Source: JBFFMO01 sp037968515 (GTDB taxonomy: Bacteria; Myxococcota_A; Bradymonadia; Bradymonadales; Bradymonadaceae). From it: a stretch of 22,528 nt of DNA. A program made the position numbers and the translations under genes. The stretch is taken from the NCBI GenBank assembly GCA_037968515.1, contig JBBKVQ010000129.1:1-22528 (forward strand), in the 5' to 3' direction. The notes below the pieces were generated by a model. It was not told the origin of the DNA. It worked only from the letters and a program-made list of their open reading frames with translations, and searched no databases. This document shows positions 14,968 to 22,178 of the stretch, in pieces. Numbering within the stretch: position 1 is the stretch's first letter; each line of letters starts with the position of its first letter.

Positions 14968-16229
14968 TGAGCACGCAAAACAAAATTAGCGTCTTGTGTC
15001 TGGCTGGTTTTGCCGCCACATCTCTCGTACCAGCGGCAAGTTTTGCTGCGGGTTTCGCGAACACAAACCAGAGTGCAACTGCGACCGCGATGGGCGGAGT
15101 TGGCGTGGCCAATCCAGATGAAGGAAATCGGTCCTATTATAATCCAGCGTCGATGCTTGAGGCGAAGCTTGGGGTGTATCTGGGCGATGTGGTTGTGATT
15201 CCAACAGTCACCTATCGCTCACCCGACGGCGAGACTTCAGAGACGGTTCGGAATATCTTGCCGCCGCCGAATTTCCATTTTGGTTATTCAATCACCGAGG
15301 ACCTGGCTGCGGGCATTGGTTTTACGATGCCTTATGGCCTCACCATGGAGTGGCCCGAGGATTGGGCTGGCCGCGAAATCATCACAAAGCAGACGCTACG
15401 CACGTTCAATATCAATCCCAATATCGCTTATCGGTTCCCGGGTACGAAGTTCTCTATCGCGGTGGGTGGTCAGATTGTCCCAGCTGACGTCACGCTTGAT
15501 CGCAAGGCTATTTTACGTTCCGATAAAGACGTCTCAGCTCAGTTGGGCGGCACCGGACTTGGATTTGGGGCCACTGCGGCAGCCTTCTATCGACCCACAT
15601 CAAACCTGACCCTAGGTGCTACTTATCGCAGTTCGGTGAAAATCGACTTCGAAGGGGATGCCCATTTTGATGGGGACGAGGGCACTCCGTTTGAATCCAC
15701 ATTTGTGGATCAGGCGATATCGACAGAATTGACGCTGCCCGATTCAGTCACGTTTGGCCTCGGCTATCAGGCTGACCGCGTGTGGGTGGGGCTCGACGTT
15801 GGCGTCACGTTCTGGAATTCCTACGATACGCTCAAGTTGCGTTTTTCGGAGCCGTGCGAAGCGGGTGACGCGACTTGCACAGTAGGGGTCGATGCGACGA
15901 ACCCCCCAACGACAGTTATCCCTGGCGATTGGACGGACTCGGCGACTTTCCGTCTTGGGTTTCAATACGATGTGTTGGATTACCTCGCTGTGCGCGCAGG
16001 TGTGGCGTGGGACCTTTCGCCGATTCCTGACAGCACCGTTTCTCCCTCGCTGCCTGGCAACGACAGAGCGGTGTTATCAGGCGGCCTTGGCTACCACCGA
16101 AATGAATGGCGCATGGATGTTGCCTATCAGCTCGTCAAAGCTACTCGAAACATTCAAAACGGCAATCAAGACGGCCGGTATGACACGACGGCTCATATCC
16201 TGGGTCTGAACCTAGGCTACGAGTACTGA
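14967..16229 (+). CDS. fadL: FadL/OmpP1 family outer-membrane fatty-acid porin
   Basis: A 420-residue outer-membrane beta-barrel. A cleavable signal peptide (residues 1-27 or 28) exposes the family's N-terminal AGF start, followed by the hallmark ATAMGGVGVANPDEGNRSYY-NPASM region (about 36-62) that forms the plug entry. The rest is a series of amphipathic strands, ending in a terminal aromatic (GYEY) as in barrel proteins inserted by BAM. FadL-type proteins let long-chain fatty acids and other hydrophobic molecules diffuse sideways into the outer membrane. The ATG at 14967 overlaps the upstream lipase stop by one base (TGATG) and has GAGGAG seven bases before it, so translation is likely coupled. 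It converges with the lamin-tail lipoprotein, with one base between the stop codons. Confidence 0.93.
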   Translation: MSTQNKISVLCLAGFAATSLVPAASFAAGFANTNQSATATAMGGVGVANPDEGNRSYYNPASMLEAKLGVYLGDVVVIPTVTYRSPDGETSETVRNILPPPNFHFGYSITEDLAAGIGFTMPYGLTMEWPEDWAGREIITKQTLRTFNINPNIAYRFPGTKFSIAVGGQIVPADVTLDRKAILRSDKDVSAQLGGTGLGFGATAAAFYRPTSNLTLGATYRSSVKIDFEGDAHFDGDEGTPFESTFVDQAISTELTLPDSVTFGLGYQADRVWVGLDVGVTFWNSYDTLKLRFSEPCEAGDATCTVGVDATNPPTTVIPGDWTDSATFRLGFQYDVLDYLAVRAGVAWDLSPIPDSTVSPSLPGNDRAVLSGGLGYHRNEWRMDVAYQLVKATRNIQNGNQDGRYDTTAHILGLNLGYEY

Positions 16230-16230
16230 G

Positions 16231-17022
16231 CTAAGGCTGAACCGGCGGGCATCCATCTTGGGTGGGTGTCCCGTCGCAGCACCGCCCGGGGCTGAACAGC
16301 CCGCCACACATCGTGTGAGGTATGGGAGTGGCGCCGATCACTCCCTCGGGGGATCGAACCCACGAACATTCCGCGTCAGGCCCCCACTCGAAACGATCCA
16401 AAGTTTCCTGTTGTCGGCGAAGGGTTGCGGTCCCTCCAGAGTTCGACAGCGACAGCCTTGTCTCTGCGTTGACGACCGGAATATCAGGCGCCAGGCGCGG
16501 GGTCCCGTTTGCAAACAGCACAAAAGCTTGGCCGGGCGGCATGCAGTAGGGCTCGTCGAACTTCCACTTCAAGGAGTCTCCAACGAGGACCTCGACTCCG
16601 TCGAGCCGCAGCGTTGACGTGGTGGTGTTCCATAACTCCATAAACTCGTCCTGGTAGGCGTCCCGAACCCCGTCGCCGTTGGCGTCTCCATCAACACCCG
16701 GTGCGACATTTGCGTTGACCTCGTTGATGATCAGGTCGCCGCTATTTGGGGCACTGGCGGTTGAACAGGGATGGGGAGGCAGGTCCACCCTGGAGTCCAC
16801 ATCAGCATCAACGCCGAGATCGCCCTCAGAAAAAGTCTCAGGCTCGACCTCCTGGGAGGCCGGCGAGAACTGTGAATCCGTGGGTCTCATGCTCGATAGC
16901 TGTGCACACGCACGTGACCGGCAGAATTCATTGGTTTGGCAGTCACTCGTATGCCGGCATTCTATTGGCGGGTCGCCGCATGCACCCAGGCCGACCAGGA
17001 TCAACGGTATGAAGAATTTCAT
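16231..17022 (-). CDS. Lamin-tail-domain lipoprotein
   Basis: A 263-residue lipoprotein. The lipobox LGAC (Cys15) is followed by a small Cys-rich segment (CRHTSDCQTNEFCRSRAC), an Asp/Val-rich spacer (GDLGVDADVDSRVDL) and a lamin-tail domain (LTD) starting at GDLIINEVNANVAP. The LTD contains DGDANGDGVRDAYQDEFMEL, a calcium-loop-like DxDxNxDG, and the characteristic ELWN. In bacteria LTDs are extracellular beta-sandwiches found in surface proteins and nucleases; no catalytic domain is attached here. ATG 17022 has GAGGAGG five bases upstream and overlaps the stop of the upstream gene (ATGA), so the two are coupled. The C-terminus has a Cys-rich end (SPGRCCDGTPTQDGC). Confidence 0.84.
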   Translation of the reverse strand: MKFFIPLILVGLGACGDPPIECRHTSDCQTNEFCRSRACAQLSSMRPTDSQFSPASQEVEPETFSEGDLGVDADVDSRVDLPPHPCSTASAPNSGDLIINEVNANVAPGVDGDANGDGVRDAYQDEFMELWNTTTSTLRLDGVEVLVGDSLKWKFDEPYCMPPGQAFVLFANGTPRLAPDIPVVNAETRLSLSNSGGTATLRRQQETLDRFEWGPDAECSWVRSPEGVIGATPIPHTMCGGLFSPGRCCDGTPTQDGCPPVQP

Positions 17023-17600
17023 AGGGCCTCCTCGGCAATTGTGCGGGCGAACCAACCACCTGTCAGAGCGTCCAAACGAGCGGCCGCGAGGTCTCGAGAT
17101 TCAGCGAATCTGACACGTTCTTCATGTGGGCTTGTCGCGGCGCGCCTAGAAGATTCGAGCCACGAGTAGAACAGCGTCAGCGCTTGGTCTGCGACGTCGT
17201 TGCGTAGCTGTAAATTGCGGCGTGCGCTCTCGTCGGCAGCCAGTTCGTCGCGATCAAAGACCACACGTTGCAGATCGAATTTCAGGTTCAACGACACCGA
17301 CCACTGTTCATCCATCCCATCCAAGGTGTCTGTCTGGGCTGACTTGAACTCAAACGACTCGTCCACGCGGGCGAGTTGCTCCTTCATGCGGTCGTCAGCA
17401 TTGCGCGTGGAGCGGTATTTTGCCTCCACATCCACGACGGGGATCAATCCGGCAAGCCGAGACCGACTGGACCAGCGATCCAAGTCTGGACCAATTGCTG
17501 CGTGATGGAGAGCTGCTTGGTAGACTTCTGCAGGGGCGGGAACTCGGGCCTCACCGACCGCGGGAACCAGCAACAAATAGAGCCATATAAGTACTTTCAC
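17019..17600 (-). CDS. Exported helical protein of unknown function
   Basis: A 193-residue protein with a cleavable signal peptide (MKVLIWLYLLLVPAVGEA, cleavage near residue 19). The mature protein has a short beta-rich first part (RLAGLIPVVDVEAKYRS and WSVSLNLKFDLQRVVFD) followed by a helical second half (DELAADESARRNLQLRNDVA then DQALTLFYSWL...LAAARLDALTGGWF). This pattern of alternating strand and long amphipathic helix recalls a half-repeat of TolC-type outer-membrane efflux proteins, but the chain is too short for a channel subunit, so it is better called unknown. It starts with GTG at 17600, with AGGAGG four bases upstream, and overlaps the lamin-tail lipoprotein by four bases. Its partner in the cell is not visible. 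Confidence 0.75.
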   Translation of the reverse strand: MKVLIWLYLLLVPAVGEARVPAPAEVYQAALHHAAIGPDLDRWSSRSRLAGLIPVVDVEAKYRSTRNADDRMKEQLARVDESFEFKSAQTDTLDGMDEQWSVSLNLKFDLQRVVFDRDELAADESARRNLQLRNDVADQALTLFYSWLESSRRAATSPHEERVRFAESRDLAAARLDALTGGWFARTIAEEAL

Positions 17601-17707
17601 CGAACCTCCTAGCGTTGGGGTGACGCAGGGTTATCGGTCAAAGCACTTTAAAAGTTGCGAAATGGCAGCAGAAGTTGCCAAAGAAAGGGCGCGTGGCGGC
17701 GTACTAT

Positions 17708-19156
17708 TTAGTCGAAACGTGATTTCAGGGCGGTCACGAGTTTGCCGTGTAGGCCGCTGAAATTGGATCCGGAGAGGCCGACTATCACATCCCCAGGAAG
17801 GGCCGCCGCGGCCACTTGCGTGACGATATCATCGACGTCTTCGACAAGCTCCGTGACCGGTCCCAGCCTCTGGATATCGCGCACCAGTTCGTCGATATCC
17901 AAGAGTTCATCGTCGGCAAGTCCGTCGTCTTTTTTCCATGGCTTCGAGATGATGACGTGGTCGGCCATCCCAAAACCGCGCGGATAATCATGTTGGAACA
18001 CGCGCCGACGCGATGTGTTGCTTTTTGCTTCGAAAATCGCCCAAATTCGTTGTTCGGGAAATCTCTCACGCATGGCCTGCATCGTGGCTTCCACTGCGGT
18101 AGGGTGGTGGGCAAAATCGTCGAACACGAGAATGTCATTGACGTTTCCGATCAGCTCTTGGCGCTTCCTAGTCGACTTGAACGTCGAGAATGCCGATCGA
18201 AGGACTTCCAATTCAACACCCTCATCCAAGCAAATGGCCAGCGCGCCAAGCATGTTCCTCAGGTTGAACTCACCCATCGCTGGCAGGCTAAAGGTCCCCA
18301 AATCAACCCCATCGAGCGTGACTCTCGCGCTCGACATTTCGCCATACTCGGGCGAACTCGCCCGCAGGTTATTATGGCGTCCAAATCCGAAAAGCTTGCG
18401 TTCGCAGCGCGCGTGGGAACTGACTTCGAGCGCGCGAGCGTCATCGCCGTTAACCCATAAGGTGCCATCTTCAGGAATGAGATCTACGAGCCGTCTGAAG
18501 ACATGTTCCACGGAGGCGATATCTGGGTAGATATCCGCGTGGTCGTACTCAATATTGTTGATCGTGGCGCGGAAGGGCGCGTAGTGCCAGAACTTGGGGA
18601 CCTTATCGAAATAGGCGGTATCGTACTCATCGCCTTCGACCACAAACGCTTCGCCCTCGCCAAGTCGATAATTAGAACCGAAATTGCCAGTGATGCCGCC
18701 GACCATGAAGCTGGGGTCCATCTTGGCCTGGGTCAGGCACCACGCCACCATGCTGGTCGTCGTAGTCTTGCCGTGTGTTCCCGTAATGACCAGATTGCGG
18801 GTGTCCGACATAAAGAAGTGTCTCAAGGCCTCGGGGAAAGACATGTACGTGAACTCGCGCTCTCGCATCGCAACCGCATCGGCGTAGTCCTTTCGCACCA
18901 CATTCCCGACGATGACGAGGTCGGGATTCCAGTCCAAGTTGGTCTGGGCATAACCCAACATAATTTCGATACCCTGGTCCCGAAGCCAGTCGCTCATCGG
19001 GGGATAGGCCATTGCGTCGCTGCCACGCACATCAAATCCGCGCGCTTTGAGCATAGCGGCGAGGCTTCCCATGCCGGTGCCACAGATGCCAATGATGTGG
19101 ATTTTGTGGATCGTGTCAGGAAGTTGCGGAAAGGCCCGCGGTGATTGAGCAGTCAC
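17708..19156 (-). CDS. mpl: UDP-N-acetylmuramate:L-Ala-gamma-D-Glu-meso-DAP ligase (Mpl)
   Basis: A 482-residue Mur-ligase family enzyme that attaches recycled murein tripeptide to UDP-MurNAc with ATP. It has the Rossmann-like GICGTGMG (23-30), the ATP P-loop GTHGKTTTT (126-134), EGDEYDTAYFDKVPKF (174-189) that is typical of Mpl rather than MurC, NNIEYDHADIY, RKRQEL and DFAHHPTAV near the C-terminal domain. Together these set it apart from MurC, which lacks the EGDEYD block. It makes the cell a murein recycler. The start is GTG at 19156 with GGAG five bases upstream. It lies downstream of the PilZ gene with a 41-base gap, probably in the same transcript. Confidence 0.96.
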   Translation of the reverse strand: MTAQSPRAFPQLPDTIHKIHIIGICGTGMGSLAAMLKARGFDVRGSDAMAYPPMSDWLRDQGIEIMLGYAQTNLDWNPDLVIVGNVVRKDYADAVAMREREFTYMSFPEALRHFFMSDTRNLVITGTHGKTTTTSMVAWCLTQAKMDPSFMVGGITGNFGSNYRLGEGEAFVVEGDEYDTAYFDKVPKFWHYAPFRATINNIEYDHADIYPDIASVEHVFRRLVDLIPEDGTLWVNGDDARALEVSSHARCERKLFGFGRHNNLRASSPEYGEMSSARVTLDGVDLGTFSLPAMGEFNLRNMLGALAICLDEGVELEVLRSAFSTFKSTRKRQELIGNVNDILVFDDFAHHPTAVEATMQAMRERFPEQRIWAIFEAKSNTSRRRVFQHDYPRGFGMADHVIISKPWKKDDGLADDELLDIDELVRDIQRLGPVTELVEDVDDIVTQVAAAALPGDVIVGLSGSNFSGLHGKLVTALKSRFD

Positions 19157-19197
19157 GTCGACTCCATTCGGTTTGTGCGCGTCCGTGCGCTACGTGG

Positions 19198-19860
19198 TCA
19201 TTGGGCGGAAACAAAGTCCTGAAATGCGTTTGATTTCTCTTCGTCAAACGGTTCGAGCACGAGTTTCATGCCTCTGTGTCGTCGGCCACCTTCGGTGACC
19301 TCGCCCACCGATGCCTTGATCAGGAATTTGTCTTGGCTGGTCGGATGGTGAATCTCAAGCATGACTTCGGCACCGACTGGATGCGGTTCAGGAATGCGAT
19401 AGAAGATGCCACCGCTGGGAATGTCATTCGCCGCAAAACTCTCCAATACCTTCGTGTCCTTAATATGGACCTTCAGGCGTGGCAGATTATGGTCGTGGAC
19501 CGCTTGGCGCAGTGCTGGGTCTTGATCTAATTGAGCGGTAATATAATCCCGCCACAACTCGTTAACCTGTGAGCCCACGGGGAAAATCTGGATGCCCATG
19601 CCCGCCAGAATCCCGCGCTCTGCGGCATCGGCGCCGTTGATGCGATGGGCAATTAGCCCCATCACTTCAATGAGTTCACCCGACTGAGTCGTGAGGCTCA
19701 TCCGTGCCAAGCGCCGCAGTGGTAGCGGATCGTCGCTAACGATGAACAGACCTCGATACGAGATGTTTTTCGTCTGATACTGCTCGAATCCACCAGGAAC
19801 GGACAACTTGATGTCGAGGGCGATGTTGATGCGTGGGTCGCGACGACTTGATTTTCCCAT
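19198..19860 (-). CDS. Tandem PilZ-domain protein
   Basis: A 220-residue soluble protein. The first half is a PilZ domain with the c-di-GMP-binding signature: R6-x3-R10 (RRDPR) and N32-x-S34-x2-G37 (NISYRG), followed by beta strands. The second half, from about residue 126 to 185, resembles a second PilZ fold (LPRLKVHIKD...DIPSGGIFYRI) but lacks the Arg pair and has a shifted DIPSGG in place of the second motif, so only the first half is expected to bind c-di-GMP. There is no enzymatic domain. It probably signals downstream through protein contact. ATG 19860 follows a weak ribosome site. It lies between the AgmX-type gene and mpl with gaps of 43 and 41 bases. Confidence 0.88.
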   Translation of the reverse strand: MGKSSRRDPRINIALDIKLSVPGGFEQYQTKNISYRGLFIVSDDPLPLRRLARMSLTTQSGELIEVMGLIAHRINGADAAERGILAGMGIQIFPVGSQVNELWRDYITAQLDQDPALRQAVHDHNLPRLKVHIKDTKVLESFAANDIPSGGIFYRIPEPHPVGAEVMLEIHHPTSQDKFLIKASVGEVTEGGRRHRGMKLVLEPFDEEKSNAFQDFVSAQ

Positions 19861-19903
19861 TTTCGACTGCCTGACTAAAGTATTTTGACACTATACGGGC
19901 GTG

Positions 19904-20692
19904 TCAGTGGAACGTGAAGTCGATATCGAACCGCGTGGTGCGGTCGCCGGTCGACTTGGGGAATTTGAGACGTCGAATCTTGCCAACCATGCATGATTCG
20001 ACTTGTACCGAGCGCAGCTGGGAGCGCGTGACCTCGACTCGCGAGGGCGTGCCGTTACCTTCGACTTGAATCTTGAAATTCACGTTGCCTTCCATGCCGG
20101 GGACTTTCCGCGCGACCTCATCGTAACAGGGCATGAGCACTCGCGCAGACAAGGTCGACGAAATTTGCCCGGGGGTGAGAGGGCTCGATGGGCCGCCCGT
20201 CATCGAAATCTCGACGACGTCTTCGTTGGACGCTCCGGGGGCCACAAAGCGTGCTGTCGGCCGGTATGAACCTGTGGGCTGCCACATTTCTTTGGGGGGA
20301 ACGAAAGCTGGCTCGGGAGCCACCTCGATCGCCTCGGGTTCATCTGGGTCATCGGCAAAAATATCGCCCACGGCAAAGCGGTCTTCGGCGACATAATCGT
20401 CGACGAACTCCTCGTCCACCTCTTCGGAGTCGATATCTTGCGTGTTTTGGCTGCGTTTCGATGACTTCTTACGTCGCTTCTTCGATTTTTTTTTGCCGGT
20501 TTTGGTTTTGGCGGCGGTGTCATCCGCTGCGGCGACTGGCTCAGCCGCGGAAGGAAAGAACCGCTCTTTGAGATCAGGTCGCAAAAACAACACACCGGCC
20601 GCCATGGCAACACAAATCACCGCGATAACCGCCCAAGTCTTCCATGAGTTTCCGTCCATGGCGTCATTCTGGACCATCGATGAAGTCGACAC
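19904..20692 (-). CDS. Membrane protein with AgmX/PglI-type C-terminal domain
   Basis: A 262-residue protein with a single membrane helix near the N-terminus (18-37, WAVIAVICVAMAAGVLFL). After it come a Lys/Arg-rich cluster (63-80) and a long acidic stretch (86-127), then a C-terminal domain (about 172-262) with PLTPGQISSTLSARVLMPCY and VEGNGTPSRVEVTRSQL, and a conserved Cys pair (C189, C234). This matches the AgmX/PglI C-terminal domain, TonB-like in fold, known from gliding-related proteins of myxobacteria. The orientation with the C-terminus in the periplasm is inferred. The start is uncertain: GTG at 20692 or ATG at 20677 and 20659. The gene is divergent from the lipoprotein at 20765 and probably starts the operon with PilZ and mpl. 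Confidence 0.78.
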   Translation of the reverse strand: MSTSSMVQNDAMDGNSWKTWAVIAVICVAMAAGVLFLRPDLKERFFPSAAEPVAAADDTAAKTKTGKKKSKKRRKKSSKRSQNTQDIDSEEVDEEFVDDYVAEDRFAVGDIFADDPDEPEAIEVAPEPAFVPPKEMWQPTGSYRPTARFVAPGASNEDVVEISMTGGPSSPLTPGQISSTLSARVLMPCYDEVARKVPGMEGNVNFKIQVEGNGTPSRVEVTRSQLRSVQVESCMVGKIRRLKFPKSTGDRTTRFDIDFTFH

Positions 20693-20713
20693 AATCTTGG
20701 ATGTGGTCTTCAG

Positions 20714-20743
20714 TTGCGACGAACCGGCGGTTCTGCTTATCTT
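20714..20743 (+). promoter_or_regulatory. Candidate promoter of the Asp-rich lipoprotein gene
   Basis: TTGCGA (20714-20719), an 18-base spacer and TATCTT (20738-20743) lie just before the ATG at 20765. If used, the leader is only about 15 bases and the ribosome site GGAGG falls inside it. The match is moderate. Confidence 0.33.
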
Positions 20744-20764
20744 TCCGACCTTCGTGGAGGTTCT

Positions 20765-22138
20765 ATGCGCTGGGTTTTTGTTTGTTCGGTTATTTTTGTC
20801 GTTGCGTGCTCAGATGATAACAAAAATCCCGGAAGTGATGGGGATATGGGACGGATCGACGATGCCCGATCGGACACGATTGTGGTTGATGCAAACGTGG
20901 ATGACGTGATGACGGAGCCCGACTTCAGTCTTCCACCGCCCGGTGAATGTGCCGCAAAGTTCAATGACGGGCTTGCGCTTGCCTTGGATCCGGTCGCTGA
21001 GTCTGGTCAGTTTCATTCCGTGTCAGGTTTTGACGGCGCCAACATTTGGATCGTGTACAACCGGCCCGAGTCGGCAGAGGTCCGCGATGAAGCGATTTTT
21101 GTCGTTCGCTTGGGGTGTGACGGCGAAGTGTTAACAGCCCCCACCCAAATCAGCCCTGCGAATGCGAATGCGCGCAATTATTCGCCGACATTGGCCTCGC
21201 GGAACGGCCGGACTTACGTGGTTTGGGTTCATCATCCGAACGGCGGTAACGCAAAACAGTTGCTCTATGTCGGGTTTCGGTCTGACGGTTCTCGGCTGGT
21301 GCGGGACCCGGTGAATATTACCCCGGCAATTGGCGACGAGCCGCTCTCGGAAACGATTTGGCAGCCAGATCTGGCCGCGGGCGATGACGGCGCGACTTTG
21401 GTTGCCGAGGTCCTTGGGACCGAGATTCAAGTAGTGGTGGAACACTTTGCGCCCGATGGAACGATCTTGCAGACGTTTCTTGCTAACGAAGAAAAGGGCG
21501 TCGATCAGAAAAGTCCTTCAGTTGGAGTGGACCGCGACAACATTACTTGGGTCGTGTGGACTCGATATCGCGCCGCAGATCCGAACACGAACACTGCGGA
21601 GGAGCCTGAGAGTCCGACCTATGTCTCGTTCTCGGCAGGCTCGACGGTTCCTCGTGAAGGAGCGCCGGTTGTGTTTCCAGCAGTGGGAGACCTGATTCCA
21701 TTAACGACGGTGTCGCCGCTAGCAGGCCCCGATGGCGAAATGTTCATGGCTTATCATTACACAGCTCCCCGGCAGTCGTTATTGGCGGTCAGACAGCTTG
21801 GCGTGGATGCGAACGTTTCCACAGGTGCAGGCTCGCCTGCGAACCTCAATTTTCGCCCGTCGGTGATTGCTTCGGACGGTGGAGGGGCGGTGGCTTGGTA
21901 TCGCTACACGACTTCTCCACAAAGAAATTCGGTGGTCCTGCAGGCGTTCAGTGTCGGAAATAATCGACTGGACCTCGGACCGGAAACAGTGGTCTTGCCG
22001 ACCTACGATGCGATGCCGCCATATGGACCGAGTGTTGTTGCGTTGGAGGGCGACGATTATTTTGTGACATACACACAAGGAACAACGGCCCCCCAAACGC
22101 GAGTTTTTGGACGTTTCGTGCGTGCTACTCGCCCTTGA
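20765..22138 (+). CDS. Asp-rich-spacer lipoprotein, probably beta-propeller
   Basis: A 457-residue lipoprotein. The signal ends in lipobox VVAC, followed by SDDNKNPGSDGDMGRIDD and a DANVDDV spacer, the Asp-rich type also seen in the lamin-tail lipoprotein. The rest consists of repeated four-stranded-looking units with WVVW or WIVY cores, for example ANIWIVYNR, RTYVVWVHH, NITWVVWTR, and regularly spaced Gly/Asp turns. This suggests a beta-propeller of the sialidase or WD-like kind. No catalytic Asp-box or sialidase motif is clear, so no activity is assigned. ATG 20765 is chosen because GGAGG is five bases upstream and the signal peptide starts there; the 17 upstream codons are probably leader. 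No terminator is obvious after the stop. Confidence 0.82.
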   Translation: MRWVFVCSVIFVVACSDDNKNPGSDGDMGRIDDARSDTIVVDANVDDVMTEPDFSLPPPGECAAKFNDGLALALDPVAESGQFHSVSGFDGANIWIVYNRPESAEVRDEAIFVVRLGCDGEVLTAPTQISPANANARNYSPTLASRNGRTYVVWVHHPNGGNAKQLLYVGFRSDGSRLVRDPVNITPAIGDEPLSETIWQPDLAAGDDGATLVAEVLGTEIQVVVEHFAPDGTILQTFLANEEKGVDQKSPSVGVDRDNITWVVWTRYRAADPNTNTAEEPESPTYVSFSAGSTVPREGAPVVFPAVGDLIPLTTVSPLAGPDGEMFMAYHYTAPRQSLLAVRQLGVDANVSTGAGSPANLNFRPSVIASDGGGAVAWYRYTTSPQRNSVVLQAFSVGNNRLDLGPETVVLPTYDAMPPYGPSVVALEGDDYFVTYTQGTTAPQTRVFGRFVRATRP

Positions 22139-22178
22139 TCGTTTTGATTCTTCTGGTTTGGTGGAGTAGGCTCCCTGC

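Noticed and set aside
17601..17707. A promoter or terminator between mpl and the exported helical protein gene
   Set aside because: I could not find a stem-loop with a T tract after mpl, nor a -35/-10 pair with proper spacing, although the gap needs at least one.
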